DNA of 64,000 bases from Lycocorax pyrrhopterus obiensis. Lineage: Eukaryota; Chordata; Aves; Passeriformes; Paradisaeidae. The notes below the pieces were generated by a model, which had not been told where the DNA came from, did not search any database, and was given only the letters and a program-made list of their open reading frames with translations. The position numbers and the translations under genes were made by a program. Location of the stretch: assembly GCA_014706295.1 (NCBI GenBank), contig JACSVZ010000008.1:22361659-22425658 (forward strand). The letters run 5' to 3'. Every line of letters begins with the position of its first letter. Within the stretch, counting starts at the first letter, position 1. This document shows, in pieces, positions 57,901 through 63,614 of the stretch.

Positions 57901-60900
57901 CTCCAGAGCTGTGCCATTCGGCTCTGCTTGTCAGAGCCAGGGACTGCAGTGCCCAGGGAGCCCCAGTCACTTTCAGCCACCATGGATGGAGCCAGACTTG
58001 CCTCAGAACAGCCAGCAGAGCAGTGGTCAGCCAAGGACCTGCAGCCAAATTACAGTGTGTAGGAGTCCCTGAGGGATCACAGAGTGCCGGGGTGTGCCGC
58101 TGCCTGTGGTGCCCAGCTCCCAAGGGACATCACACTTTGCAGGCACTGCTCATTTTCCTTCTTGCCTCTTTTCTTTTGCAGGGACCTGAGTGAGAACTTC
58201 ATCCAGGCCATCCCCAGGAAAGCATTCCGTGGGGCCACCGACCTCAAGAACCTGTGAGTCCTGGCAGTATTGGGCATGAGGGAGTTTGGGGTCAGGTCCA
58301 GTGGCAGGAGGTACTGGAAGTGATGAGGAGCACTGATTGCTCTCTGCCTGGGCTGTCCTAACAATTCTCCCTTTTTCTCTCTTTTCTCCTGCAGGCAACT
58401 GGACAAGAACCAGATCAGCTGCATCGAGGATGGGGCTTTCCGTGCCCTGCGGGGGCTGGAGGTCTTGTAAGTGACTGGGGACAGGCTGGAGCCTCCAGCC
58501 TGCAACTCCATGCAGGATGAGGGTGTCCTTGGGTGTCCCCACTCGCTGAGGTGCTGCAGGGACATCCCCAGCATGCCATTTCCCCCTGGGCTGGAGCAGG
58601 GGCTGAGCAGGGGTCTAGTACCGCTGCTGCAGAGCTGTGCTCCCGGGCTTGATCATGCCCCAGGGGGCCACCTGAGTGCCACTTGCTGTGGAGAGAAGTC
58701 TGGAAAAGACAGCAAGTCCTGCTGGGGGTTTGGGCTGTCCCCAGCCTGTAGTTCTCCATCCATTCACCCTATGTATGCCAGGTTATTCCCAGGGATTGGT
58801 GCCACCTAGACCATCTCACATTCCCTTTTACAGCCTGTCTGCCCTGACCTGCCCTTCTTTGTCTTCCTGCAGGACCCTGAATAACAACAATATCACTTCA
58901 ATCCCTGTGTCCAGCTTCAACCACATGCCCAAGCTGCGGACATTGTGAGTGTCTAGGTCGTGGTGGTGGTGGGAGTCACCTCCTGGGCTAGAGTGGGATG
59001 TCCCCCGCTCTGCTGCTGGTGCTGGTGGCTCAGTGGTGCTGGGACAGTACCATGGGGAGGGAATGGAGGGGACACCCCTGCAGAGCATCCCAAGCATGGT
59101 GGCCTTGGCAACTGGCACAGATGCTCTTAGGCCCATCTGTATCTCCCTCTGAATGCCCCCACTCTTTGGGATGAGCCAGGCTGGGGCAGCTGGAGGGCAG
59201 TGGGGTGGGCAGGAGCTGTCCTGTGGCTGCTGACTGCTCCATCCGCCTGCAGCCGCCTGCATTCCAACCATCTCTTCTGCGACTGCCACCTGGCCTGGCT
59301 GTCGCAGTGGCTGCGCCAGCGCCCCACCATCGGGCTCTTCACCCAGTGCGCTGCTCCTGCCCAGCTTCGTGGCCTCAACGTGGCTGAGATCCAAAAGAAC
59401 GAGTTCAGCTGCTCTGGTGAGGGGGGCAGGGGAGGTGGTGGGTGCCAGGGCAGGGACACGGGCCAGGGGAACAAGGTTTCTGCCACCAATGCAGCCCATC
59501 TCCACTCCCTGCTATGTGCCCCAGCTCAGAGCCTCAGAACCCACGCTGTGGGTTCATCTCAGGTCAGCACAGTCCTTGGTGTGGGGACAATATGGGGACA
59601 GTGTCACCCTATCAGTGTGACAGTACATCAGTCTGTGCCTTTGGAGCTTTTGCAGGGGGTTGGGGTGCAGCAAGACCTTATGCACCCGCTCAAGGGTGCC
59701 ATGAACTGTCCCTGCATGCTGAGCTGTCACCAGGGTCCCTTCTTCAGGGTGCTGGCACATACTGGCCTGGCTCAGCTCTTTGCAATTCCAATGCTGGCTG
59801 CTTCCCTGGCAGGACAAACGGATCCAGCACATGCCCAGCTCTGCAGCTTGTCCTCCGGCTCCTGCCCAGCCATGTGCACTTGCAGCAATGGCATTGTGGA
59901 CTGTCGGGGCAAGGGGCTGACGGCCATCCCCGCCAACCTGCCCGAGACCATGACAGAGATGTGAGTATGGCCCCATACCATCAGCACGGGGCTCTGGGTA
60001 GCTCAAGGCATTGGGAACACAGGAGCAAGCCCCACAGCTCAGCCACTCCATAGGGCAGCAGGCCTTCCTTGCCCTTCTCTCACACTGCCCGTATTTAGCT
60101 CTGGATTTAGCTGCATTAAAAATATAAATACAGAAATAATCTCCTTAGAGGAATCCAATTATGGTGCAAAGCCCCTGCTGGGACGGTGCACAAAGCATGT
60201 GGGAGGCAGCAGGCACCCCCAGACCCGAGGTGCTGGGGAGGAGAGGTGCTTTCCCCACCCCAGCCACCATGGTTCCCCCCGCCATGGCACCTCTCCCTGA
60301 TGGAGAAAGCCCCAGCCACAGGATGCAAGTTGTCTCTGGCAGAATATTTCCACACATGTGGGGTAGCTTACTGTGACCTTAGGGTCCTGCAGCCCCCAGC
60401 TCTGTCACTGGGGTTCTGGGGTTTGGCCAGCCCTAGAGCCCTCATCTCTCCCTCTTCTCTTTGCAGACGTCTGGAACTCAACGGCATCAAGTCCATCCCC
60501 CCAGGAGCCTTCTCACCCTACAAGAAGCTGCGGAGGATGTAAGTGTGCAGCCTCTACCAGCTCACCCTGAAACCCAACACCCTTCACCCTGCCGGCCACT
60601 GCTGAGAGCTGACAGACATGGGGCACTGCTGTGACAGGGGTGCCCCGCATGGCAGCACTGGGAGGGGGTCTTTGATAACCCCAGCTCTGGATACTGGCTG
60701 TTGGGGGTGGTCCCCTGGAACTTGCAGAGGGGTGAGGACATGGCACAAGAGAGGAGGGGACCAGGCCACCTTCCCCCTTTGGGTTTCAGAGACCTGAGCA
60801 ACAACCAGATCTCGGAGATCGCCCCTGATGCCTTCCAGGGGCTGCGCTCGCTGAATTCTCTGTAAGTGTCTACACTGGTGTGGTTGGGGTGGGGTGGATG

Positions 60901-63614
60901 TTGCACCCCCTTAACCATGGCCCACACCACTCCTCTAATCTCTCTCACACTGGCCTTTCTTTCCCAGGGTGCTGTATGGCAACAAGATTACGGACCTCCC
61001 CAAGGGTGTCTTTGGAGGACTTTTTGCCCTGCAGCTGCTGTAAGGCGCCAGTGGCTGTGTGGGATGCTTTTCAGGGACACAGGGAAGCAAGACTGAGGTC
61101 CCTAGCACCCATGGTGCAGTGAAGGGGGGTCCCCAGGCTCACATCCCTCTCTCCCTGCCAGGCTTCTCAATGCCAACAAGATCAACTGTGTACGGGCAGA
61201 TGCCTTCCAGGACCTGCAGAACCTCTCCCTGCTCTCACTCTATGACAACAAGATCCAGAGCCTGGCCAAAGGCACATTCACCTCCCTGCGGGCCATCCAG
61301 ACTCTGTGAGTGTCCACACCAGCTCCCATGCCTGGGCAGTCGAGCCTCTGGGGGAAAAGCATCTCCAGGGCTGGAGCTGGTGATCACCCACTGCCCCTGG
61401 TGGTGTGTCACCTGCTGTCCCTGTCAGTGTGTCACCCGCTGTCCCTGGCACAGGCACCTGGCCCAGAACCCTTTCATCTGTGACTGCAACCTGAAGTGGC
61501 TGGCAGATTTCCTCCGTGCCAACCCCGTGGAGACCAGTGGAGCCCGCTGTGCCAGCCCTCGGCGCTTGGCCAACAAGCGCATCGGCCAGATCAAGAGCAA
61601 GAAGTTTCGCTGCTCGGGTGAGAGCTGTCCCCAGCCCTGTCACAGGCATCCTGCGGCCTGGCTGTGCTCAGCCCTGTCTTAGCCTGGTGTCTGTGTGCTC
61701 AGAGGGCTGATGTGCTTTTTTCTCTGCAGCCAAAGAGCAGTACTTCATCCCAGGTGAGCGGAGGAGCCACACACGTGTGCGTGGGTGTGTGCATGGTGCC
61801 CTTTCAGCCAGGCTGCCTGCAGGGGTGTTGTGCCAGAGCCCCATGGTCTGGCCCAGCAGAACCACGCTTCATTTCCCGTGTGCTGGGTACCAGAATGTGT
61901 TGTGGCTTCTCCCACTGTGCTGTTACCTGCATGGGCACAGAGGCGTCCCCAGGGTCCAGCTGCGTTCACAGGAGGGTGGTGGGCAGTGCAGTGCCCCGTG
62001 TACCCAGGACAAATATCCCTGCAGATAAGCTGCTTTGGGTGTGGAGAAGAGTAATGTGTGCACAGGGGCTGGAATGAGGGGAGCTGGGGAAGGGAATGAG
62101 ACCGGGTGGGGATGTGGGAGGATCAGAGGGAGACGGGGCAGGTGCAGCCCCCTGTGCCTCTGCCCATGGGAGCCCACGCTGCCTTCACCATCACACAGGG
62201 ACAGAGGATTACCAGCTGAACAGTGAATGCAACAGTGACGTGATTTGCCCCCCAAAATGCCGGTGTGAATCCGGTGTGGTCGAGTGCTCCAACCTGAAAC
62301 TCACCAAGGTCCCAGATCGCATCCCACAGTCCACAGCCGAGCTGTAAGAGTCTCCTCTCTCACTCTGCCTTCCCTTCTGCAGCAGGCACCTTGCTGGCAC
62401 TGGGGTTTGGCTCAGGGTTTGGGCTGTGCCAGGCACTTTGCAGCCATCTCCTGAGCTCTTTTCACTGCTGCCCACTCCAGGCGCCTGAACAACAATGAAA
62501 TCTCCATCCTGGAGGCCACTGGCATTTTCAAGAAACTCCCACATCTGAAGAAAATGTGAGTATTGGGCAGGCACAGCCATGTCAGGAGTGTCTGAGGGCT
62601 GGAAAGGCGCATGGGGGTCCTGATGCCAGGGCAGACTGGGGCATGAAATGGAGGCCATGTCCCAACCTGAGGGTCCTCTGAGGGACTGGCATCACAGGGT
62701 GCTTAGTGGGATCTAGGGGAGGCAGAGTTCAGGATGAGGTCAAGGCAGAGCACTCATCCCAGGCTGCTTTTCCCTCTTCATAGCAACCTCAGCAACAACA
62801 AGGTGTCAGAAATTGAGGATGGGGCATTCGAGGGGGCATCCTCTGTCAACGAGCTGCACCTCACTGTCAACCAGCTGGAGTCTGTGCGGAGCGGCATGTT
62901 CAGGGGCCTGGACGGGCTGAGGACACTGTGAGTCCCCTCTCCTCCGTGAGCACCCGGATGGGGACGTCCCTACTCCTTGCCTCCCTGCAGGGCCAGCTCA
63001 GGAGTGCCTTGCCCACCAGCTGGCTGTATCCAGTGCTGGGGGGGCAGGTTTTTGCTGCTCAGGGACTTGCTCAGGCTCATTCTGCTGCCCAGCACTGAGG
63101 TGGGCACAGCCTGGGCACTGCTAAGGTGGGTTTCCCCCGTGGCGCCTGCCTGTGTTGTAGGTGCCCTTGTTCTCTTCCCTCTGCAGGATGCTGAGGAACA
63201 ACCGCATCAGCTGCATCCACAATGACAGCTTCACAGGGCTGCGCAACGTGCGCCTGCTCTCCCTGTACGACAACCAGATCAGCACAATTGCACCGGGTGC
63301 CTTTGACACACTGCAGTCCCTCTCCACACTGTATGTCCTGGGCCCCGGGGGGATGCTCCCAGCCTGTCCACGTGGCATGGGAGGGTTGCAGGGCCCCTTG
63401 ATTGGTGGCTGTTCGGGTGCTGCCCTTGTGCTCCTTCCCTCGTGCAGGAACCTGCTTGCCAACCCCTTCAACTGCAACTGCCAGCTGGCCTGGCTGGGGG
63501 ACTGGCTGCGCAAGAGGAAGATCGTGACAGGGAACCCTCGGTGCCAAAACCCTGACTTCCTCCGGCAGATCCCACTCCAGGATGTGGCTTTCCCCGACTT
63601 CAGGTGTGAGGAAG
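9758..63614 (+). CDS. SLIT1: SLIT1, 5' portion (exons 1-20 of a larger gene; spliced)
   Basis: SLIT1 is a secreted axon-guidance ligand that binds ROBO receptors and repels growing axons. Twenty exons join in frame: 9758-9960, 21522-21593, 21881-21952, 22603-22674, 58182-58253, 58395-58466, 58873-58944, 59253-59416, 59813-59960, 60467-60538, 60790-60861, 60968-61039, 61162-61305, 61454-61617, 61730-61753, 62199-62343, 62481-62555, 62784-62927, 63187-63330, 63448-63614. All introns are GT-AG. The 2170 coding nt give about 723 residues: signal peptide about 1-34; D1 LRRNT, six LRRs, LRRCT (to about 266); D2 LRRNT, five LRRs, LRRCT (about 267-490); short linker; D3 LRRNT, five LRRs, LRRCT (about 499-723). 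Known family biology places ROBO Ig1 binding in D2. SLIT1 rather than SLIT2 or SLIT3 is chosen from diagnostic stretches such as [15 protein letters not shown] and [18 protein letters not shown]. The gene continues beyond the window. No frameshift or premature stop was seen. Confidence 0.96.
10058..10580. repeat. Degenerate GC-rich minisatellite just downstream of exon 1, unit about 25-30 bp
   Basis: A unit close to GCGTGTGCAAGAGCCTGTC plus a G-run recurs roughly 15-18 times with many substitutions and length changes, for example near 10157, 10205, 10246, 10296 and 10384. It starts about 100 bp after the exon 1 donor and overlaps the downstream part of the CpG island. Cysteine-rich ORFs in this stretch come from the repeat and are not genes. 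Confidence 0.7.
19805..19920. promoter_or_regulatory. Candidate intron 1 regulatory block with repeated ATAATGGC motifs
   Basis: ATAATGGC occurs at 19810-19817 and 19865-19872 and inverted (GCCATTAT) at 19889-19896, the last two forming an inverted repeat. A second inverted repeat, GCGCT-GAAT-AGCGC, spans 19836-19849, followed by GTAATTAC. The ATGG/CCAT core is YY1-like and TAATTA is homeodomain-like. Function is inferred from motif density only. Confidence 0.35.
21036..21050. repeat. Perfect 7-bp palindrome GTAAGTG-T-CACTTAC with adjacent direct repeat
   Basis: Two 7-nt arms flank a single T. The 11-mer CATGTAAGTGT appears at 21033-21043 and again at 21052-21062. The arms read as consensus splice donors and CACTT (NKX2-like) sites. 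Probably a local sequence accident. Confidence 0.6.
21522..21593 (+). CDS. SLIT1: SLIT1 exon 2: D1 LRR 1
   Basis: This 72-nt phase-2/phase-2 exon encodes one 24-residue leucine-rich repeat ([18 protein letters not shown] and onward). The acceptor follows a pyrimidine-rich tract ending TCTCTGCAG and the donor is CT|GTGAGT. It contains an NIT N-glycosylation sequon. Confidence 0.95.
21594..22602 (+). other. SLIT1: SLIT1 introns 2 and 3 (flanking exon 3)
   Basis: Intron 2 is 287 bp (21594-21880) and intron 3 is 650 bp (21953-22602). Intron 3 holds a local repeat of AGCAGTTAA-like words around 22260-22360. No other feature seen. Confidence 0.9.
21881..21952 (+). CDS. SLIT1: SLIT1 exon 3: D1 LRR 2
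   Basis: A 72-nt phase-2 exon encoding one LRR ([18 protein letters not shown] and onward). The acceptor is CTCTCTGCAG and the donor CT|GTGAGT. The QLMENQI wording is SLIT1-like. Confidence 0.95.
22603..22674 (+). CDS. SLIT1: SLIT1 exon 4: D1 LRR 3
   Basis: A 72-nt phase-2 exon encoding one LRR ([19 protein letters not shown] and onward). This repeat separates SLIT1 from SLIT2, which is quite different here. It is followed by the 35.5-kb intron 4. Confidence 0.96.
24030..24240. promoter_or_regulatory. Candidate AT-rich regulatory block in intron 4
   Basis: This block contrasts with its GC-rich surroundings. It includes AATTAATTA around 24046-24054, a POU/CEBP-like ATTGCATAAC at 24128-24137, and ATATTAAT-type words near 24165. 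The composition resembles vertebrate conserved non-coding enhancers of neural genes. Conservation could not be tested. Confidence 0.3.
32027..32106. repeat. 80-bp nearly perfect palindrome (40-bp arms, no spacer); hairpin-forming
   Basis: Arms 32027-32066 and 32067-32106 are reverse complements without any gap. Of 40 position pairs, 34 are Watson-Crick, 4 are G-T and 2 are mismatched (32035/32098 and 32042/32091). The centre is CAGCTG. Transcribed on + within the SLIT1 pre-mRNA it would fold as a long hairpin, since G-U pairs are tolerated in RNA. Similarity between the two strands is also seen as related peptides read from each strand. It could be a MITE remnant, a miRNA/hpRNA precursor, or a chance-expanded palindrome; no known miRNA seed was recognised. 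Confidence 0.8.
32200..32245. promoter_or_regulatory. Homeodomain-motif cluster
   Basis: AATTAA (32213-32218), ATTAATTA (32229-32236) and TAATCA (32238-32243) occur within about 30 bp in a GC-rich intron. Candidate enhancer fragment only. Confidence 0.3.
32507..32517. promoter_or_regulatory. P3-type paired-class homeodomain dimer site (TAAT-GAG-ATTA)
   Basis: The inverted TAAT half sites separated by 3 bp match the known cooperative site for paired-class homeodomains. CCAATTACAC follows about 50 bp downstream. Occupancy is unknown. Confidence 0.35.
32672..32718. repeat. (TTTC)n polypyrimidine microsatellite with T-run
   Basis: Imperfect TTTC/TTTTC units followed by a T-run, a simple repeat in intron 4. 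Confidence 0.9.
33502..35201 (+). repeat. Left copy of duplicated intron segment (probable empty-site haplotype)
   Basis: These 1700 bp are nearly identical to 38383-40089 (1707 bp). The left copy is continuous with unique intron on its left and crosses the retroviral insertion point (between about 33501 and 33502) with no retroviral sequence. It stops abruptly at a 10-N gap. Most differences are single-base indels clustered at about 34345-34640. This is best explained as the allele lacking the provirus. Confidence 0.8.
35202..35211. other. Assembly gap (10 N)
   Basis: Ten Ns join the end of the left intron copy to the middle of a retroviral reverse transcriptase gene. The 5' LTR, leader, gag, protease and N-terminal RT expected of the provirus are missing here, so the gap is a misjoin or collapse rather than a sized gap. 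Confidence 0.95.
35216..37576 (+). CDS. pol: ERV pol, 5'-truncated by gap: RT, RNase H, integrase
   Basis: An uninterrupted frame of 786 codons ends in TGA at 37574-37576; its first codon is set by the gap, not a true start. Residue numbers below count from 35216. The reverse transcriptase YIDD active site is at residues 38-41 (35327-35338). RNase H carries the catalytic set D350, E388, D412, D482. The integrase has an HHCC zinc-binding motif (H509, H514, C543, C546) and a canonical DD35E core (D576, D635, E671). A C-terminal DNA-binding-type region follows. No frameshift or internal stop is visible, unlike most old avian ERV copies. The fingers part of RT, protease and gag are absent from the assembly. 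It lies in the same orientation as SLIT1, inside intron 4. Whether it is expressed is unknown. Confidence 0.93.
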   Translation: MQYTWNRLPQGWKHSPTICHGLIQTALERGEAPEHLQYIDDIIVWGNTAEEVFEKGEKIIQILLEAGFAIKKSKVKGPAREIQFLGVKWQDGRRQIPTEVVNKITAMSPPTNKKETQAFLGVIGFWRMHIPEYSQIVSPLYVVTRKKNNFHWGPEQQQAFAQIKQEIAHAVALGPVRTGPGVKNVLYSAAGSHGLSWSLWQKVSGETRGRPLGFWSRSYRGSEANYTPTEKEILAAYEGIQAASEVIGTEAQLLLAPRLPVLGWMFKAEVPSTHHATNATWSKWIALITQRARIGNLNRPGILEIITNWPEGENFGLSDEEEQEQVTRAEEAPPYNQLPAEDTRYALFTDGSCRIVGMKRKWKAAIWSPTRRVAEAIEGEGGSSQFAELKAVQLALDIAEREKWPKLYLYTDSWMVANALWGWLEKWEKANWQRRGKPIWAAEEWKDVAARVKKLLVKVRHVDAHVPKSRANEEHRNNEQVDQAAKIEVSQIDLDWKHKGELFLARWAHDASGHQGRDATYKWARDRGVDLTMDSISQVIHDCETCAAIKQAKRVKPLWYGGRWSKYKYGEAWQIDYITLPQTRQGKRYVLTMVEATTGWLETYPVPHATARNTILGLEKQVLWRHGTPERIESDNGTHFKNSLINTWAREHGIEWVYHIPYHAPAAGKVERCNGLLKTTLKALGGGTFKNWEQHLAKATWLVNTRGSTNRAGPAQSESLHTVDGDKVPVVHARGLLGKTVWVTSASSTDKPVRGVVFAQGPGCTWWVMQRDGTTRCVPQGDLIVG
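37664..37680. repeat. (TG)n microsatellite between pol and LTR
   Basis: Eight to nine TG units in the 161-bp spacer between the pol stop and the LTR. Confidence 0.9.
37727..37737 (+). promoter_or_regulatory. Polypurine tract of the ERV
   Basis: A purine-rich run (AAGGGGTGGAA) directly precedes the TG of the 3' LTR, the expected primer site for plus-strand DNA synthesis. One T interrupts it. Confidence 0.65.
37738..38382 (+). mobile_element. 3' LTR of the ERV (645 bp)
   Basis: The LTR begins TGTCTTGGGG and ends CCGGCACA (TG...CA). It contains an AATAAA poly(A) signal at 38247-38252, which places R and U5 near the 3' end. The end at 38382 is supported because host sequence identical to the empty site starts at 38383. 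A likely 5-bp target duplication would begin CCCTG, but the left flank of the occupied allele is not in the assembly, so it cannot be confirmed. Confidence 0.85.
38383..40089 (+). repeat. Right copy of duplicated intron segment (probable occupied haplotype)
   Basis: These 1707 bp are nearly identical to 33502-35201. The copy begins at the base after the LTR and runs without interruption into unique intron sequence at 40090, so this copy carries the true right flank. Together with the left copy it points to false haplotype duplication. Confidence 0.8.
40813..40857. repeat. A-rich simple repeat
   Basis: A run of As followed by AAAG/AAAAAG-type units; could be a retroelement tail, but no element body is recognisable next to it. 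Confidence 0.7.
42712..42860. promoter_or_regulatory. Candidate regulatory block with GATA motifs
   Basis: TTATC (42792-42796), GATAAG (42817-42822) and AGATAG (42828-42833) cluster next to AACAATAG (SOX-like, about 42719-42726) and a small inverted repeat AACG-TTAT-CGTT. Motif-based inference only. Confidence 0.28.
45585..45745. promoter_or_regulatory. Candidate enhancer-like block with three TAATTA sites
   Basis: TAATTA occurs at 45644-45649, 45690-45695 and 45724-45729, within an AT-rich island of about 150 bp in GC-rich intron. TAATTA is the core site of Antennapedia-, LIM- and paired-class homeodomains. Conservation could not be checked. Confidence 0.35.
53930..54620. promoter_or_regulatory. 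Intronic CpG island in SLIT1 intron 4
   Basis: A CpG-dense stretch (by eye, including a GCGGCCGC word near 53990) lies about 3.6 kb before exon 5 and 44 kb after exon 1. It also contains OTX/CRX-type K50 homeodomain sites TAATCC (54143-54148) and GGATTA (54214-54219) in opposite orientation. Such islands often mark alternative promoters or developmental enhancers. No first exon with a credible ORF was found. Confidence 0.45.
55983..56290 (-). mobile_element. CR1 LINE, 5'-truncated 3' end
   Basis: On the minus strand the block reads the avian CR1 tail. The end of ORF2 (conceptual RKKFFTVR...HWNRLSKE, about 56110-56230) is followed by the short 3' UTR and ends in the CR1-type terminus (ATTCTATGA-like, at about 55983-55995). 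The copy is truncated at its 5' side, as most CR1 copies are, and has diverged. CR1 is the dominant LINE of birds and supports avian origin. Confidence 0.88.
56291..58181 (+). other. SLIT1: SLIT1 intron 4, right end
   Basis: Non-coding sequence between the CR1 fragment and exon 5. Apart from the minisatellite nothing is recognisable. An AT-rich patch at about 57770-57890 contains ATTACC and TAATTA-like words. Confidence 0.85.
56554..56640. repeat. Minisatellite, unit about 18 bp (GGGCAGGCAGCACAAACA), about 4-5 copies
   Basis: Units differ by single substitutions, and flanking copies are shorter. The repeat gives [14 protein letters not shown] ORFs on the minus strand that are not genes. Confidence 0.8.
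58182..58253 (+). CDS. SLIT1: SLIT1 exon 5: D1 LRR 4
   Basis: A 72-nt phase-2 exon ([20 protein letters not shown] and onward), with acceptor TTTTGCAG and donor CT|GTGAGT. It continues D1 directly from exon 4 with no missing repeat, so the 35.5-kb intron hides no expected constitutive exon. Confidence 0.96.
58395..58466 (+). CDS. SLIT1: SLIT1 exon 6: D1 LRR 5
   Basis: A 72-nt phase-2 exon ([20 protein letters not shown] and onward), donor TT|GTAAGT. This is among the most conserved SLIT repeats. Confidence 0.96.
58873..58944 (+). CDS. SLIT1: SLIT1 exon 7: D1 LRR 6
   Basis: A 72-nt phase-2 exon ([20 protein letters not shown] and onward). The split codon TT|C joins exon 8 to give RTFRLHSN, as in known SLIT proteins. 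It carries an NIT sequon. Confidence 0.96.
59253..59416 (+). CDS. SLIT1: SLIT1 exon 8: D1 LRRCT
   Basis: A 164-nt exon encoding the first C-terminal cysteine cap: CDC, then a WL-rich helix, then two more cysteines (TQC and FSC). It changes intron phase from 2 to 1. The donor is G|GTGAGG. Confidence 0.95.
59813..59960 (+). CDS. SLIT1: SLIT1 exon 9: linker and D2 LRRNT
   Basis: A 148-nt exon beginning with a variable inter-domain linker ([10 protein letters not shown]). The second LRRNT cap follows, with C-x3-C-x-C-x6-C spacing and [20 protein letters not shown]. It returns the phase to 2. The open frame continues upstream through intron 8, so the start rests on the CAG acceptor and phase agreement. 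Confidence 0.93.
60467..60538 (+). CDS. SLIT1: SLIT1 exon 10: D2 LRR 1
   Basis: A 72-nt phase-2 exon ([20 protein letters not shown] and onward) with acceptor CTTTGCAG and donor AT|GTAAGT. D2 is the ROBO-binding domain in the family. Confidence 0.95.
60790..60861 (+). CDS. SLIT1: SLIT1 exon 11: D2 LRR 2
   Basis: A 72-nt phase-2 exon ([20 protein letters not shown] and onward), acceptor TTTCAG, donor CT|GTAAGT. It lies on the family's ROBO-contacting D2 surface. Confidence 0.95.
60968..61039 (+). CDS. SLIT1: SLIT1 exon 12: D2 LRR 3
   Basis: A 72-nt phase-2 exon ([20 protein letters not shown] and onward), acceptor TTCCCAG, donor CT|GTAAGG. Confidence 0.95.
61162..61305 (+). CDS. SLIT1: SLIT1 exon 13: D2 LRRs 4-5 (double exon)
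   Basis: A 144-nt phase-2 exon encoding two adjacent LRRs, exactly twice the 72-nt module ([20 protein letters not shown], then [20 protein letters not shown]). The length suggests loss of an ancestral intron between two LRR exons. Confidence 0.95.
61454..61617 (+). CDS. SLIT1: SLIT1 exon 14: D2 LRRCT
   Basis: A 164-nt exon, the same size and phase change as exon 8, encoding the second LRRCT ([16 protein letters not shown] to SKKFRCS). The donor CGG|GTGAGA leaves phase 1. Confidence 0.95.
61730..61753 (+). CDS. SLIT1: SLIT1 exon 15: 24-nt microexon
   Basis: A 24-nt phase-1/phase-1 microexon encoding AKEQYFIP between D2 and D3, too short to be found by ORF length. The acceptor is TCTCTGCAG and the donor CAG|GTGAGC. 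The eight residues match the conserved D2-D3 linker of vertebrate SLITs. Because it is symmetric, skipping would keep the frame and shorten the linker by eight residues. Confidence 0.93.
62199..62343 (+). CDS. SLIT1: SLIT1 exon 16: D3 LRRNT
   Basis: A 145-nt exon ([20 protein letters not shown] and onward) encoding the third LRRNT with C-x3-C-x-C-x6-C spacing. Phase changes from 1 to 2. The donor is CT|GTAAGA. Confidence 0.95.
62481..62555 (+). CDS. SLIT1: SLIT1 exon 17: D3 LRR 1 (25 residues)
   Basis: A 75-nt phase-2 exon, one codon longer than the standard 72-nt LRR exon ([20 protein letters not shown] and onward). The extra residue is also present at this position in known SLIT proteins. 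Confidence 0.95.
62784..62927 (+). CDS. SLIT1: SLIT1 exon 18: D3 LRRs 2-3
   Basis: A 144-nt phase-2 double-LRR exon ([20 protein letters not shown], then [20 protein letters not shown]). The acceptor is CTTCATAG and the donor CT|GTGAGT. Confidence 0.95.
63187..63330 (+). CDS. SLIT1: SLIT1 exon 19: D3 LRRs 4-5
   Basis: A 144-nt phase-2 double-LRR exon ([20 protein letters not shown], then [20 protein letters not shown]). The donor GTATGT is weaker than the GTGAGT/GTAAGT donors of most other exons. Confidence 0.95.
63448..63614 (+). CDS. SLIT1: SLIT1 exon 20: D3 LRRCT; last exon in the window
   Basis: A 167-nt exon encoding the third LRRCT ([20 protein letters not shown] to FPDFRCEE). The donor G|GTAACT leaves phase 1. 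The remaining 386 bp of the window (63615-64000) is the start of intron 20; I see no further exon there. Confidence 0.94.

Larger units (their letters stand above)
58254..63447 (+). other. SLIT1: SLIT1 introns 5-19 (short introns)
   Basis: Intron lengths in order are 141, 406, 308, 396, 506, 251, 106, 122, 148, 112, 445, 137, 228, 259 and 117 bp. None contains a recognisable RNA gene or repeat. Intron 14, which hosts miR-218 in SLIT2 and SLIT3, is only 112 bp here and has no miR-218 sequence. Confidence 0.9.

Noticed and set aside
58254..58394. Extra LRR exon hidden in the short introns
   Set aside because: The LRR series joins without a missing repeat and all phases agree, so no additional exon is required.
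61618..61729. miR-218 host intron, as in SLIT2 and SLIT3
   Set aside because: The equivalent intron is only 112 bp and contains no miR-218 mature sequence or matching hairpin. SLIT1 is not a known host of this miRNA.
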